This document shows, piece by piece, positions 15,301 through 30,300 of a stretch of 64,000 nucleotides of DNA. The stretch covers positions 558,001 to 622,000 of the forward strand of contig CAIIXF020000006.1 of the NCBI GenBank assembly GCA_903813345.2, written 5' to 3'. A model generated the notes under the pieces. That model was not told where the DNA came from. It worked only from the letters and a program-made list of their open reading frames with translations, and made no database searches. The position numbers were made by a program, and so were the translations under genes. The DNA comes from Owenia fusiformis. Its lineage: Eukaryota; Annelida; Polychaeta; Sabellida; Oweniidae. Position 1 is the first letter of the stretch; each line of letters begins with the position of its first letter.

Positions 15301-18300
15301 GTAATGCCTAGTAACAAACAATATAACAAAAACATCTACGTTGTGTACAAATATGTTTTTTCATAAAAGTTAACTAACATCCAAACATTTCTGCTTTTTT
15401 GCAAAATTACATAGTTTAACATTGCTTTAACTAACATGGGAGGTTTATAAGTCGTCATCCGGTGTCTTATTTCACCCTGTCAAAGTACACGTTATGTACA
15501 CACTGTTTCATCTCATTTGCCAGTTTATACAACCGTTTGGATCTGCGCGTTGCTTCTGGTTGCTTTTTCCCTCAATGCTTGAACATCTGGCTTGTCAGTT
15601 TCCGGATTTTTGTTGCCTTGTGCCTAGAGTCCTGTTCTGGATGTGACTGTCTTCAACAATCTGTACTTCTTCAGTATCTTTCCAGAAACCATAGTGTGGA
15701 GATGTCTGCCTTTTCTCTGCCCTATATTTAGTGGCTCAAACTTGCTGAATGAGGACATTCCTAAGCAATAGCCTGTGTCTTACATTGCTCTTTTGTGGTG
15801 TGCTCAACCATGCTGCATTAATTTGGTCTTCAGTATGCTTTCTGGGTGTACCTTTTCCAACACAATTCACTTTTGACTTTGGTCTTTGAATGTTGCATTT
15901 GGCAATTCTGTACTTTAATTTTGAAGGTATTTATTTCTTTTTCTGCACATGTTAGTTCATTATTTATTTTCATAGATTGCCTTCTCCATCTTTTTTTGCG
16001 CACCTAACCATTTTTTATTAGAGTCAAAACTAATTCTAAGTTCAGTGATATCTGTGATTTCAGTGATACCTTTGCTTTTTGAGTCTCCCTTGTTTTTGCT
16101 TCAAACTGGTTAACTCATTTGTAGGTATATAATTTCCACTGACGTGTTCTCTCTCTTTGGGTAAATAGCCTTCATTGTCCTTCTCTTTGGTGCAATATGC
16201 TTTCTGTATTTCAGCTCTTGACTTCACCATATTGTCACTTTCTGAAAACAAATATTTGTTGCTACAAGAATGATCTCCGTTACGGCCAGTTAATGTACCT
16301 CTCGTAATGTTTTTCCAAAGGAATCGTACATTGTTTTTCAATAAATAATACCTGGTAAAATTATTTATGTATAAAATGACACTTATGGTGTCATAAAACT
16401 TAATAACTAACTAATTTGTCTCAAAAATAAAAGGTACTAACACTATATTGTATTATATTGTATTTTGTTTACCACCAATGAAGGTGTGCAATACCTCTTG
16501 GGCATATCCTGTATATATATACGGTCCTAATTGACGCATAATCATGGAAGGCAGATCCAGGAACCACTCCTTGAAGCAGCCCTGTGTTCTTTTATGTGCA
16601 CTCATACATAGGCATACAAGTACACACCACAGCCTTTTTAAGAGTCGTGGACCACTCAGTCAAACACCCTAAAGTACTTTACGCAACAAGAAAAGTGCCT
16701 GAACCGGGGATTGAATCTGGGACCTATGCGTAATTGGTACATGTGCTCTACCGCTGAGCTATACGGGTGGACTATAATACCTTATGTTGTTGTTAGGATT
16801 GGGTAACCGTATTAACATGCAGGGGCCTAATTGGATCAAACAAATTGGTGATTTATATTCTGGTACATGTCATAAACCAAGAATTATCAAGAGGATGAAT
16901 AAGTGTTGCATTTATGAGGAATTTTTGGATGAAAAGCAGAGCAATGAAATTTTATGATCTTTGTTACAAACAGGTTACAGATGTTATGTTTTTATAAATA
17001 CGAAAATAACAACATGGCGATGGCGAAGTGAGTTCTAGAAAATTCTCACAAATAAATTTGCACATTGTACCTGAACATATACACGAGATATGGTCTTTAA
17101 AACGAGAATAATTACATATCAGGTTCATCTACTCAAACGAAGACTAATTTTCGTAGTAAGAACAGCATATACTTACATAGCCCGCTTACTTTGATGTCCT
17201 TCATTCACCCGCCGTGTCAAACTTTATTGCTGACATCAGTTATAAAAGATGATATTTCTGTGCTATTTTCGTACTTTTATTTGTTAAGTGTAAAACTGAG
17301 TGATGAAAGTGTGAGTATTGAAGATAAAAAACAGGCAGTATACTCCACTTTACTAGAATGTTATGCCTCAGTTGTAATACTGTCACATCTATATACCACT
17401 GTTACGAAAGTCATGTGCTTTACTCCAAATACAGTACATTTGAATTGGGCTATCAGTAGCCATGGTTTTACTAAAATTTTCTAGCACCGGTGTAATTTGT
17501 AACACATCTTGGATGTTTCGTTATTTGTATAAATGGCAAAAGAATGTGGAAGTACCTCTTTCAAGTTAGTTATTGCATCTCATAAATTAGAGGTGTCTCA
17601 ATTATGAAGGTTTTTGTAATTCAGCGACAATGACATTCATTGTTAAATTTCATTAACTGTTTTGAAATATCAACAATGAGTACACGTTCCTGAAAGACTT
17701 GGCATGGTAGGTAAAAGCAAGCTGTGAAATGAAAGGGAGTCATAGCAATGAAATAGAATTTTAACATCATATTTACTTGCACCTTTGATCGGCGACAGTA
17801 TCGAAAATGAGAAAATACGACTTTGAAAGTCACTGGCTTCATGGAGCCGACGGAAATCATTCTAATTTTAGGTGTTCTTTTTAAAGTTAACTTCATGTCT
17901 ATAATATCACATCAAGCATTCCTTAGTTCTGCATATGTTTTATGTAATATGGCGGATTGACGGCGATAGCGTTTGAACCTGAAATTTGGGTGAGAATGAG
18001 AATGGATGCTTAACCTAAACTGGTCTAGATAATATAGTAAAACCTGTCTTATCCGAACACCACTGGAACCAGACAAAAGTGTTCAGATTTGCAAACCTTC
18101 TCATTACAAGATTTTTTAAATATCTGACCTACTAAAAGTGTTCACATTGAGAGGTGTTTGGATATACATGTTTCACTGTATGAGCATTTACATAATGTCA
18201 TTAAGGACTCATATAGATAGCAGTTCACCACGGATTGTTCTCCCAACTGTCTTATTAGTTTGTATGTATAAATTCCTGTTTCGAAACTTTAATAAATCAA

Positions 18301-21300
18301 ACTACATTGTAATGTTAATTTTTCTCTACATAATTCTTTGACTACAATTTCATAGATCTAATATCAAAGAGGTTATAGGCATTATCAATATATTTTATCT
18401 TGGAGACTTTTGGATTAAATATATGTAAATGGGCTGAACTTCAACTGAATTTCCTGCCAACTATTTACAGTTCTCAAAGCCATCACAATACAGTTACTGC
18501 TCCAATAGGACCAGCTAAAGGTTGAGAGATGTTTACAGAACTAGACTGGAGTGGTATATTGAACCCAACTGGACCATGCATCAATGAACCTTCAAATAAG
18601 AGTGATCAAATGTAGCACAGGCTACCTTTTTAATATTCCAGCTCACAAGATAGATTTTGAAACTGTCTCTCCCTTCGTGGGAACACTGTATATATCAATA
18701 CTTTATAACTCATTCACTGATTTGTTACTGAGTGGTCCAATTAGGGTTAAGTTAGAATGAGAAGGTGAAATGAAATACTTCCTGACGTCATATTTGTAAT
18801 TACAGAGTATTGTCATGTTTACATTTTATCTATCAAGATCACATCATAAGAAGAAGTACTTCAAATCACCTTAAATATATCAAAGGGAACATGCGTCTGA
18901 ACAAAATGATAGGGTTTAGAAAATAAAATAAAAAACAGAGGTAGAAAGCAGTTCTGTATCCATTTCCGAAGATATGTGTATGCATGGACACACAACTGCC
19001 AATTTGTCAAAATCGTATAAGATTTTATCGCCAGCTTCGGTGTTGACAAAACTTATGCTCCCTGTAAATATAAAAATGCATGCTCCTTTCCAAACCTTCC
19101 ATTATGGATTCTACCTTTTTAGTAATTGACTTTTTCTGAAATATAAAATACATGTGTCTTATCTGGAAATGGAATATTTAATTTAGAAGTCTCTCCTGTT
19201 TGAAATAGCATATCATTAAGATAACAAAAGACTAGCAATGTTAAGTTCAATGTATATTATCATTAACTTTTTCATCTTAATTATATGAGATTATAATTGA
19301 TTGAAATTACAAACCCACGTAATGCTAAATAGTTAAATTTAATTTAAAGATATATGCTATTCCAAACAGGTATCTGTTTGAAATCTTTCATAAATACACT
19401 GAACGATTTCAAAAAAATATAGAGCTATTGTAACACACTGGCCCTTCAAAGTTAATTATATGTATAATGTCCTGGTGAGGGGGGGAATCTTTGGAGGGTG
19501 GGAGGTGAAAACAAATTGCAAACATAAAACCTTTATTTACTGTATTTCCAATAGGATTTTATATTACTCGATAGTAAAAATAAGATAATACTGTACATAC
19601 AAATAGAGTGCTTGATAAAGTGACACACCTGTTGAGTTCATGTGGACATTATAATGAAGACACTGCTAAAAATGCTAAAAAATTACTTTTGTGATCATAG
19701 CCACTACAACCTGTAAATATGTTACATTGATTTTAATAAAAAAAAAAGATCACGATCTTAATAAAAGTTTCTATTGTCATATGAATTCATTTCAAGGAGA
19801 TATAGAGGCAACATAAAACTTTTGTTTATATTCTGAAAATTTGCCGAAAATCGTAGAAGGGAGGTAACATTAAACATACATTAAACTTTGAATGGCCTAA
19901 TACAGCAAAGCATCTGTACATTTACCACACATTAATAACACAATTTTGTATATACAAACCTTTTCTTTCTTTTGGTGATGTTGAAGAGTTGGCCAATCAG
20001 GGATGACTTCCGCAAGAGATACACGACGGTCCTTTGAGCTTCGTCTTTTAGGATCCAGAGAATCTCCAACCTACAATGTGGGTATACAATTAACCACCAT
20101 ATATACCACACACATAAATTCAGTTCAGCATTCATTCAAGAATCTCATGTACAATCCATTTTGGATTTTTGACAATGTTTAGAGACATGAAATCCATGGA
20201 GAATGCTATATTCTAGCATGCATAGTTAATTCAAATTTAATATAAATTTGGTGCAAGGTTCAGATCGGTTGTTCATAGATGGAAATATTTTCAATTGAAT
20301 TGTTTAAAACATTATCAAGTGAGTACCCTTCACCAGAGATTAACTCCATTTCAACACTCTTTAAATTCAAAAATTCATAACAGGGTAGGTATAGTCAGAA
20401 AAAGATCACCATAAGAGCTAATAAAAAATGATAGTAGCATTTTTTACAAAATCATATTCCTATAAAAACCCATGAGATTTACGTTTAAGATTATTAAGAT
20501 TTTATCCGCATCAAAATATTCAAATCATTTGTTTGAGTTGGATGATAGCATGGCGTGCTGAAGGGATCGGGGTATATGCACTGAAATGTTTTGAACAATA
20601 TCAACTTATATTGTTCATCATGACACAACTGATACTACTGAACAATAACACTAAATATAAAATATTTCCACTGTGGCATTAGTTTTGCAGAAAAATTTCC
20701 AAAAACTTTTAATGAGTTAGGCCTATCACTCAAATTGCTCAAGAAAAGATAAAAACCAACACATTTAGATTTAATAATAAATTTGTTTCAGATACAAAGA
20801 GTGATTTATTTGTGCATGAAGCAAGCGTGTATTAAAAAGTGGAGAAGAAATTGTGAATTTCTAAATAGACACTATATAGATATATTCATGCTTGAGAAGT
20901 TGGAAATACTAAACACATTGTTTAGTTGTAATGTAAATACTCGTACAAGAAAATTGTGAAAAATTGATGAAAAAATCATGATATTTAAAATGAAGAAAAA
21001 GTTTGTGTGCCCCAACCTTTTTCAATGATGGATCAGCTGTTGACCCTCTGCGTCCCATATCTATACTCTATAAAGGTAAGACTAATCTCAACAATGGAAC
21101 AACATCTAAAGGGTTAATAGTACATAGTAGGACAGACATTTCTATTTGAAATTAGGTCACTAATATTTCAAATATTGATGTCTGAATAGTGCACAAAGTA
21201 CATGCTTGTGAGTTGTGCCCTGTGCTCATATCAACAAACAAATTCATGTTATACAATCACATTTTGAAAATATCAATCTAAGCCTGTGGCTCATTGGTAG

Positions 21301-24300
21301 GGAATTTGAGCAGATAGTGAAGTGTCATGGGTACAATTCCAACTGGGGTAGACTGACATTTCCACACCAGCCCTTAGCACAGGATTATTCATAATGTTCT
21401 TATTTACTAACAGCACTTCGAAAATACTATATTCAAGATTTAAAAAGAAAGTTATTTCACAAATTTGTTTGTTGATGTGTATACATTTCAATTTCATGCC
21501 TGGCTTTCTAGTTATCACCAGCAGATATTACTAAAATATATTTCATCATGCTCTATGACAAATATACATTGTGATAATAAAAATAGTGAATGATCATTGC
21601 TCAATCATAGTTATCGTAATCTTGTGAATAAAATAGAATAAATAGTACATGTATGTTTATATTATATATTATAAGATTTGAGATATATTTGCCATATTTT
21701 AGGCTCAAACATAAAATAAACTAGGAGTAACATTATGATTTTGCATATTGATCATTTTAAACTAAGTTCTAAGTCGACTGTATTGAAATAAAACTAAGGT
21801 TTTAAATTATATAGCGGAGATATAATTATAAACTACGGTATGACTACTATAGTGAATCTAAAGCAAGAAAGATTCCTACTAACCTTGGTTACAGAAATAA
21901 TACATAAAGTACAGAATGGAGATAATCAAGAATAGCTATGTAAAACAAAGACAGGGGACAGGAGATATAAGACAGAGACAATAGACAGACAAAAGAGACA
22001 ATAGACAAAGAGACAGAGGACAGTTTTGGAGATCACTAATCTACGACAAAATTTCCCACACATGTAAAGTACAGATTATGAATGATATAAGACAGACGAC
22101 ACTTAACATAAAGTGCATTTAAGAAGCTAAGCCTATTCAAATGAACATATTTTACATGCAATGGAAGATGCTTTTATTGACACAAACTATTGAAAAAGAG
22201 CAAAAGCGCAAGCATTGTGACCTATTCCAAGAATATTATTGAAAACAATTTTCAATAATATTTAAGCTGATGCAGATCTACTGTGCCTATTCTAAAGCTG
22301 CCCTATATCTACTGCATATTTATGAAAAGATCGATCAATTCTTGTGACATCTGAATTGAGCATGTGTGGGGTCAGAAAAATTGAAACCATTCCAAAGAAT
22401 ATGTAAAGCTATAAAAGGTTTCTCGTTTCTCCCTGTTTATTTATATTTATATACAGGATTTGCTATTATTCAGAAAGGTTTGGGACAATTTTTCAAAATT
22501 GCTCATTTCAGCATCACATGAATTTTATTTATATTTTCAAATACGTACTACACTGTGTCTTTTAAATTTTGGTTGCTTAATGGTATATTTTTCAACTTTC
22601 CTTAAGGAAAGTCTTCTTTCATGAATGATGGCTGGTGCTTTACCATTTTCCCTACCATGCGGCTATAATTGTGACAAACCACATGCAAAAATGACAAACC
22701 ACATGCAGAATGTTAGCTAAACAAAAATATATAAGTAGGTAACATAATCATTATGATTTCAAAACAACATATCAGAGTTAAATATTTAGTAACTTATTTT
22801 ACTTTTTAAAATACCAAAACATTTCATATTTAAAACTTTTAGTGAGAAATCTTTTCATAATATAACAAAATAATTCTGCTTTTGACATTTTATCAGAACA
22901 TTTTCAATATTATTCATAAGAAGCTAAAAATATTCATTTAAGAACAGCATATAGTTGTCGTGAAATTTGAACTACTGAACATGTCTTCAGTACAAATATG
23001 TATTTATAGTTGTTCTTATTTGATTGTCAAATAATGACTTTTAAAATATCCTAGATACGAGTTGTTAAGAGCTTGACAAAACTGTTTTAGCATCACTGTA
23101 GACACATCTTGTAAATCAGTACAGAGTAATGTTGTGCCAAATGAATCGAAGTCCCAAATGTTGTTAATAATTTGCCAGCATACCGATGTGCTCAAATCAA
23201 TGTTCTATCTAATATATTAATACTTAATTATGACATTTAATGTTTCTATGGTAATGCAATGATTTCTAAAGGTTAAATCAAATAATAAATTTTCACCGTT
23301 TTCCTCTCTAAAGGAATCACTTTATCATCAATTTCAGCCTTCCCGATACAAAAAATGTAAAATTGCACAATTAAATAATCCATAAAGCATAAAAACATAA
23401 TACTTCATCAGAAATGTTTGACATAAGATTACATAAGATAAATTAAGAAGTGCATACACAAGGAGTAAAGTTAAATGAATCAGACAGAAGTTTGGCCAAA
23501 ATCAACACAAAAGTATTTAAAACAAAAAAGTGTATTGTAAGAAAAGCTTTTTCAGATCTAGAAGAAACAATGAAGAGATGTTTTAAATATTTTAAAATTT
23601 TTACCCTTTCTTCATCTGAATCTGACCCGACATCAACTTTTTTCAAGTTCGCTTTCATAAGTTCGATTTGTGAAGGTCGCCTTTTACGATCCGCTAAAAG
23701 ATTCACAAACAAAGGTGTTTTATACAAGCTAGATTCCCCCAAATTCTTATCATTATCATGCTGTCGCTTATTATCATCATGGTTTTGCTGCACAGCGCAT
23801 TGCCTAAGCAATCCATTTTCTTGTATAGTGTCCATATGGTCAGTGCATGTATTATTTGAATATTGTTGTCAATCTTTCTGCTCTGCCATTTTTCAGTATC
23901 ATTAATTTATATTTCTCTCTATTGCACAGCAGGTTTTAAAATAGCATGCATAACATTTTCCATAATTCATTCAATATAATGGTATTTCTTCATGAGTGAT
24001 TTATGGAATGTCTAGGCCCATATTTTGAGTTCAACAATATACTTCCATTCATGTTCACATAAAATTCCTGTATTACAAAGCTGAATTTGCTTTTAATGAA
24101 TCCAAAAAGTGATTGTATTTCATGTATTTCTCAAACATGTATGGTTAAACTCAGAAGATAGGCATCTAGCTACTGTCAATATAATAAAACAAAGGCTGAA
24201 GTGTTCTTACAGCTTTAAGTGTCACAAGGCACTCATACCACAGACATATCAACCAGCACATTTGACAATATATAATTAAGGATGGCCTACTTCATAAACC

Positions 24301-27300
24301 ACAATGCTGTCTGTGGCAGATAGTTTTTTGTAATATATTCAAAGTAATATTTCATATTGTGAGTTGTGAAACTAAAAACTGTATGAACACTAATATAAAC
24401 GTTGATAAGCTGTAAACGCGCGCAACTTCTGAAATCGCAGCAATGGGTAAGGCTCAATTATTGGCAAAATTTGGAAAATAAAACACTTAAATCATACATT
24501 GTTTAGAACACAAAAATTTCCCAAAAATTATTCTGATATAACATATAATATGTGTCACATACTTATAATATTAATCCATTGATTGGAACAGAAGATTCAA
24601 GTCATATTACAAACAAAACAAAAAATTAAGCCTTTCCCAAAATCACAAAAACGTGAAACATGTTTTATACAGTATGATGAAACCAACAAACTCACAATAT
24701 CAACCCGAAATCTGAATTTCCTATGAAAAACAAACACAGTGTAAAATTATTCTTGGGCGGAAAATGTGCTGTAAAAAAGCAAAGTGATGTATGGTCATAA
24801 ACATTATATGAGAACAATTGTATCTGTTGCTATTAACACACTATCCAACAAAACTAACTAAATCAAAACTATATTCAACAATTAATTAATAACAATTAGT
24901 ACTGAACAGCTAAATAATGCAAAAATGATATGTTCCATTTTGATCACACCAAAGCTTATTTTGAAAGCGATGGTGAAGTCATTATGGAAAATCTATAAAA
25001 GCTAATAAGCATTTGTTAAAGCATAAGTGTGTGACATAGAAACACTGATGGTTCTCCTGTCTGCTCCGATGGGTCTCCAATGATAAACATGTAACATATA
25101 TCATAACACACAGTCCTATATAGCTAGATATTTGGGTCACATATATATAAATCACATGGTTGGTCACATGATACCTTCTCTTCATCGCTCCCTACATCAG
25201 CTGCTTCCTCTTTTTTCACAGATTTCAGTTTATGTTTGTCCTTATCTGAGCCAACTGAGGTCTTCCTAGTCACTAAAAGAGGAGAAGTACATTTTATACT
25301 GGATGTAATCATGAATGTTTCAGGCACTGCACCCTGAGTGCATCATCCTTGTTGCTCCCTAAATATAAAGTAGAAAGGCAGGGGTCCATTACAAGAAATG
25401 TTTCAGTTCGGAAAATAACTGCATCCATTGTTGATGCTATCTTAATTATGATGTCACAATAAAACTTAGAACATTGACTTATGACTGCTAACATTCAGAA
25501 TGAACCCCTGAATCAGAATAAAACATGGAAAGACATACATCCTCTGTATTTCCCTAGATTGGTAAGAAATGTGTTTAGGTAGGGAAAATTCAATTGCATG
25601 AATATGTGTTTGACTTACGCAAGAAACTGCAAGATTCAAGTCTAACACCATCTCTAATACTTATGTTCTTTAAAGCATACTTGCTGATTGCAATACAATA
25701 AATAAAAAATATATAGCAAATAACAAATTTAGTTTAGTTAAATTTAGTTAATTAATTTTGTCACATGAGTATATGCAGATGAGAAGTTTAGGAAAGTGAA
25801 TTAATCTTTTAATTAATTTTTCATTGCTGTATTTTACAGTGCAATCTGCCAATATGAACACTTTTTCTCTGTCCCAATTTTGTATTCTCTAATTGACTAT
25901 AATGTTAAAAACTTGTGGAACGACTAATCCCATCACATTTGGACAGTTCAAATGGTGTTTGCAGTAGACAGGTCTTACTGCATTTGGATAATAGTATAGT
26001 ATAGTATTGCAATCCATCAGGCTTACTTCATCAAGGATAATATAACAAATCCATATATGGTGATATAAGAAGTCATAATTCATCATATATCAATTTGTCT
26101 CATGATTAAGATTCATGCTAAATAAAATAAACTTTTCAGAAGCTTCATTCTGTTCCTTAAGTTCTAAAACATATATGTAGACTGGTTGTTCAATAAGTTC
26201 TGAGGAGTAATGTCCCTGAGGTTCAGTATCAAAACTTATTGAAAACCCTAAATGATCTGAATCTACAACAGTAACAAATAATGAATAATTCTATGATTTA
26301 GCATTTAACTAATCTGTAGTAAATGAAAAATCATCATACAACAATATTTTTCAAATGCATCTTTTGGAAAATATTAGCTGAAATTATAAGTTCAGCTTAG
26401 TGTATTTATTCCATAATGAGATATTATTCTTTAATATGGATGCATTTCAAAAATACCAAACTATAACCAACTCATAATGCGCTTTCTTACCATCTTCACC
26501 ATATTCTTCTAAAAAATATCAAAATCAAAATTAATTGTATTCTGTTTTTTTATGTACAGTGTGAAGTATGCAAAAAATGCTCATCTGCAAGGACGCTAAA
26601 CATCCATACTTGAATTCATTCCCATTGGCCTCATTTTCTGTGCGGACACTAAACATACAACTATAGATTCAATCATTCTGGCCTAACTATAAGGAAATCA
26701 GGTAATAATAGATGTGTCAGTTAACTAAACAATAAATATAATGCTATGGGATTGATCAGTTGTCATCATCATAAGTTATTTCTCTAAATTTTGTAGAATT
26801 TCATTAGTGGTTAATTCCTGTTGGAACTTGGGAAAATCATTACCCAAAATGCAACAATGCTCGTATAAGCATCGTCACAGATGGGGAAGACACTAAAACC
26901 ATAGATTTATTGATTGGTTTAAGTTGACTTTGATTATCCCATGAAGTGAAAATAAAGACTCTAAGGGCAAACAAAATATTTTCTAAAATTGTGGTTAAAA
27001 ATGTTTGCAGGCACATAGACTGACAAATGCTTTTTCCAACTGTAATGTCATCATCAAGTTTTAAAAGATACAAAATGTTCAGACATGATGGTACATATAA
27101 TGTAAAAATCAAAGTACAAACAAGAAAAAGACAAACTCCTGGGATGACAATGATTGAATTCCACCAAACAAAACATTTTTCCAGATCACCAAATAAAATC
27201 CATTACTTACTTACATCCGATTACTGGTATATGAGTTTTGGCCCGGACACAGAGATAGAAGAATTAATGAATAAATGGGCAGATAGCTATTCAAACTTTG

Positions 27301-30300
27301 TTTGGTGGAATAATGGTAACATCAACAAAAATGATGATGATTTTAGATGTAGAGTTAGTCTTCTACTAGAAATACTGGTGAAATAATATAAAAACCCATG
27401 AATAGGAAAACTTAAGAACGTCTGACAGGAATTTCAAAAAATAAAATTTGGGGTTAATTTACAACAATGATTTGATTTATTCTTAGTCCTCAGATGACAA
27501 TGCTAAACACACCAAATTATTAATAAAAGTGATGACAAAAAAATTGAAATCACTTGTCAGTCTATGGAAGGGTGGGTAGTCACCATGACAACACCTACCC
27601 TCCTTCCTATAAAGCTCTCACAAATGAAATGATTGGTGGGCTCTCATATTAGGCAGAACTTATGGATTTCTTTACAATTATTGTTATTTGCAAAAACAAT
27701 TCATGGCTCAATGATGAATTAAGGTCTCATGACATGTGTAAGTTATGGGCAAACTTATGAATGTTGTTGAAACTATAGATATTGCAGCCTCTAAATGCAG
27801 GGATCCAAACATCATCGACTCTGTGCCTTGATAATGGAAAAACAGAGTGGATGAAATTTGGACTCCTGCATTTTAAAGATGTAGACATTGCATCAATCTA
27901 CTGTAATTAAAACTATTCAAATAAGGTTGGGATTATTTTTGTAAATAACTTGAATCACACCCACTGATATTAGATCATCTGTGAGAGCTTGGCTATAACT
28001 GAGTACAACATCCTACAGCCGTAACAACAAAAATCTACAGTTAAATGCTATGTCTGCTAGTATCTTTGCATGGTTACATCCTACAATCTGCTCAATAGAA
28101 GTCACTTACGCATGGGTGGCACGAAATCATCAACTTCACCTGTGTGACGTAAATACAGACAGGATGACAAAAGCGGTGGGTATTACATTGAACATACAGT
28201 TAAAAAGAACATAATATACATTTTTTAATACACTTGAAGATACATGTAGGTGTACCCGACTCCGCAAGAAATTGTAGTGATTTGTGTAAATAAATTGGGA
28301 AGTCATACCTTTTTCATGAATTTTTGCTAGCAGTGTTCAAAACTAATATTTTCAAAATTTAGATGAAGCACTGTTTGATTCTAAAATCTGAAAATTACAA
28401 CTTTAAGGAAATGACCATGATGTCTTGAAACTCTAAACAGGTCCAATGACAAATCTGCATGTAAATCTTCTCTACTAATATCCAATAAGCGTCAAAATTG
28501 CATCTTTTAGCATCACCGTTCCCATAAGTAAATTGCTAAAACTAATAGGTCTTAAAAAAGCATACCTGGTTTGAGATTATAGTCAAGATCATCATCTTCA
28601 TCTTCAAATTCGGTCTTTTTCACATCTCTGAAAAATATATATGATTTATGTTTAAAATGCTGCAAATTGTATGCTGATATAGTATTGGATGTTAAAATTT
28701 ATGGGATGTTGTTATTGTCATTCTGATACTCAGACCATCTCTGCTATGCACAAGAATGATCTAGAAGGAACCTGAGAGAAGGCTGTGATATCTCATGATG
28801 TGTTATTGTACTGGAAACTGATATTGTATGGGATGTTGAAATTGTATATATCAATATGCTGATTCGTGGTAAATGGACAAAATAACTGATAAATCATAAA
28901 TGTGAGTCTAAATACACATATGAAATGGCAATTGATGAATAATATAAAGAAGTATAAAATAGTATAAGGCAATAAATACTGACATAATAAATACTTTGAT
29001 AGAACAAAACTGAAAACCAAAATCAAATCAAAATCAAATATAGTCATGCTGATGAAACAATGAAAGTATCACAGAAAAAATTAATACCAAGGATCAAGGG
29101 TGGGTATGACATATGTGGAATATAGAATAATTATTTTGGAATGTGTCTCTAAAAAGCCCATGGTAATGGTAATACACTGGGATTGACAGATAAGATTCAC
29201 CACTTCAGCACATTCAGTCTGATGCAACCACTAGCTACTCAAGAAGAATACTTTTCTAAAATTGTAAAAAGACAAGTCAAAGGGATGGCATATGGTCTGT
29301 GTTACAGACATCTATAGTCACACAAATAAAGCCTTAATAAGGCATTACCAACCCTTTTAATTGAGCATGATCCCTTGTCATAAAGCTAGGGTGGAAATAT
29401 ACAATTTTAAATCGTGTTTCATTTTTTCATCTTGTACACAGGGTTGGTCAAATAATTTATATTTATTAGCTATATGTACATTCAGAATGGTAACATTTTT
29501 CTGGCCTATCGTGTATAATAAATACAGCAAAACCTGTTCAATGAAACACCTCTCTGTAAGTAACAGTTTTCAAAACGAGTCCAAGTCCTATATTTAATGA
29601 CCCTTTCTGTAAGGAACACCAGTCTACAACGATCCATTCCATTCTTCTGAATAGAAGGCATCCAAGAACACAGGTTTTATTAATACTGTTTGATTATACC
29701 TGATACTTTATTTTACATCTCATTATGTTAATCACATTTGATGTCTGGTATATGATCATATTATTTGGTTATTATGTTTTTGCTTGTGTTGTCAAGCTTC
29801 CCATGTGCTTGATGGTATGAGACCATTTTAGTGATTTAGTGCCCAATATAATAGGGTTCCTTTGTCTCAACATGTTTATTTCATAATATCGGAAATAAGT
29901 AAATGAAAAACTGAAAAAGAACATACCTGTGTTTAAGTAGTGCTCTGAAGTCCAAGCTGGAATCCTTGGGATCTGAAATGTACTAATAAGTGAAACAACA
30001 ACACACATATATTTGATACTGCACATTATTATGTACATATCATATGTACATGTGGTGTGCAGAATCAAATATACACATGACACAAAGAGAAGAGATGCAT
30101 CATTCTCAAATCAATTTTAAAATGTCTGCCAATTCTTTAATTCTCATTTACTTCACATATAGTTTGCAATTTGACCAATGTTATTGAGGTTATAGGAATA
30201 GGTGAATGCAGAGAGAAGTAAGAAATGTACTGTACAGATAGAAAGTTGCTTGGATGAATGATACAGATATATGATTGTCTTTCTTGTTAAGCAGTCAAAA

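Larger units (their letters stand above)
14110..19959 (-). other. 5.85-kb intron 29-30
   Basis: It follows the RRVS exon. It holds a decayed reading frame (15440-16345), a tRNA-derived SINE (16520-16772) and a pogo-like MITE (18035-18178). The rest is AT-rich and shows nothing I can name. Its length and place next to the PKA cassettes fit a regulated region. Confidence 0.7.

Noticed and set aside
16700-16772. tRNA gene
   Set aside because: Both pol III boxes are present but no closed cloverleaf forms and a SINE body follows directly.
21281-21352. Second tRNA gene
   Set aside because: Box-like words only; stems cannot be formed.
23450-23905. 151-codon + strand open frame
   Set aside because: It is the antisense shadow of PKA-site exon 27 and its open upstream intron.
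25330-25360. Exon-like block GGAGCAACAAGGATGATGCA on the minus strand
   Set aside because: The donor (GTGCAG) is poor, a similar text occurs near 58425, and the phase (1 to 0) would break the frame with exon 26.
27027-27386. 119-codon + strand open frame
   Set aside because: No recognisable domain and inside an intron of a gene on the other strand; length is not surprising for this base composition.
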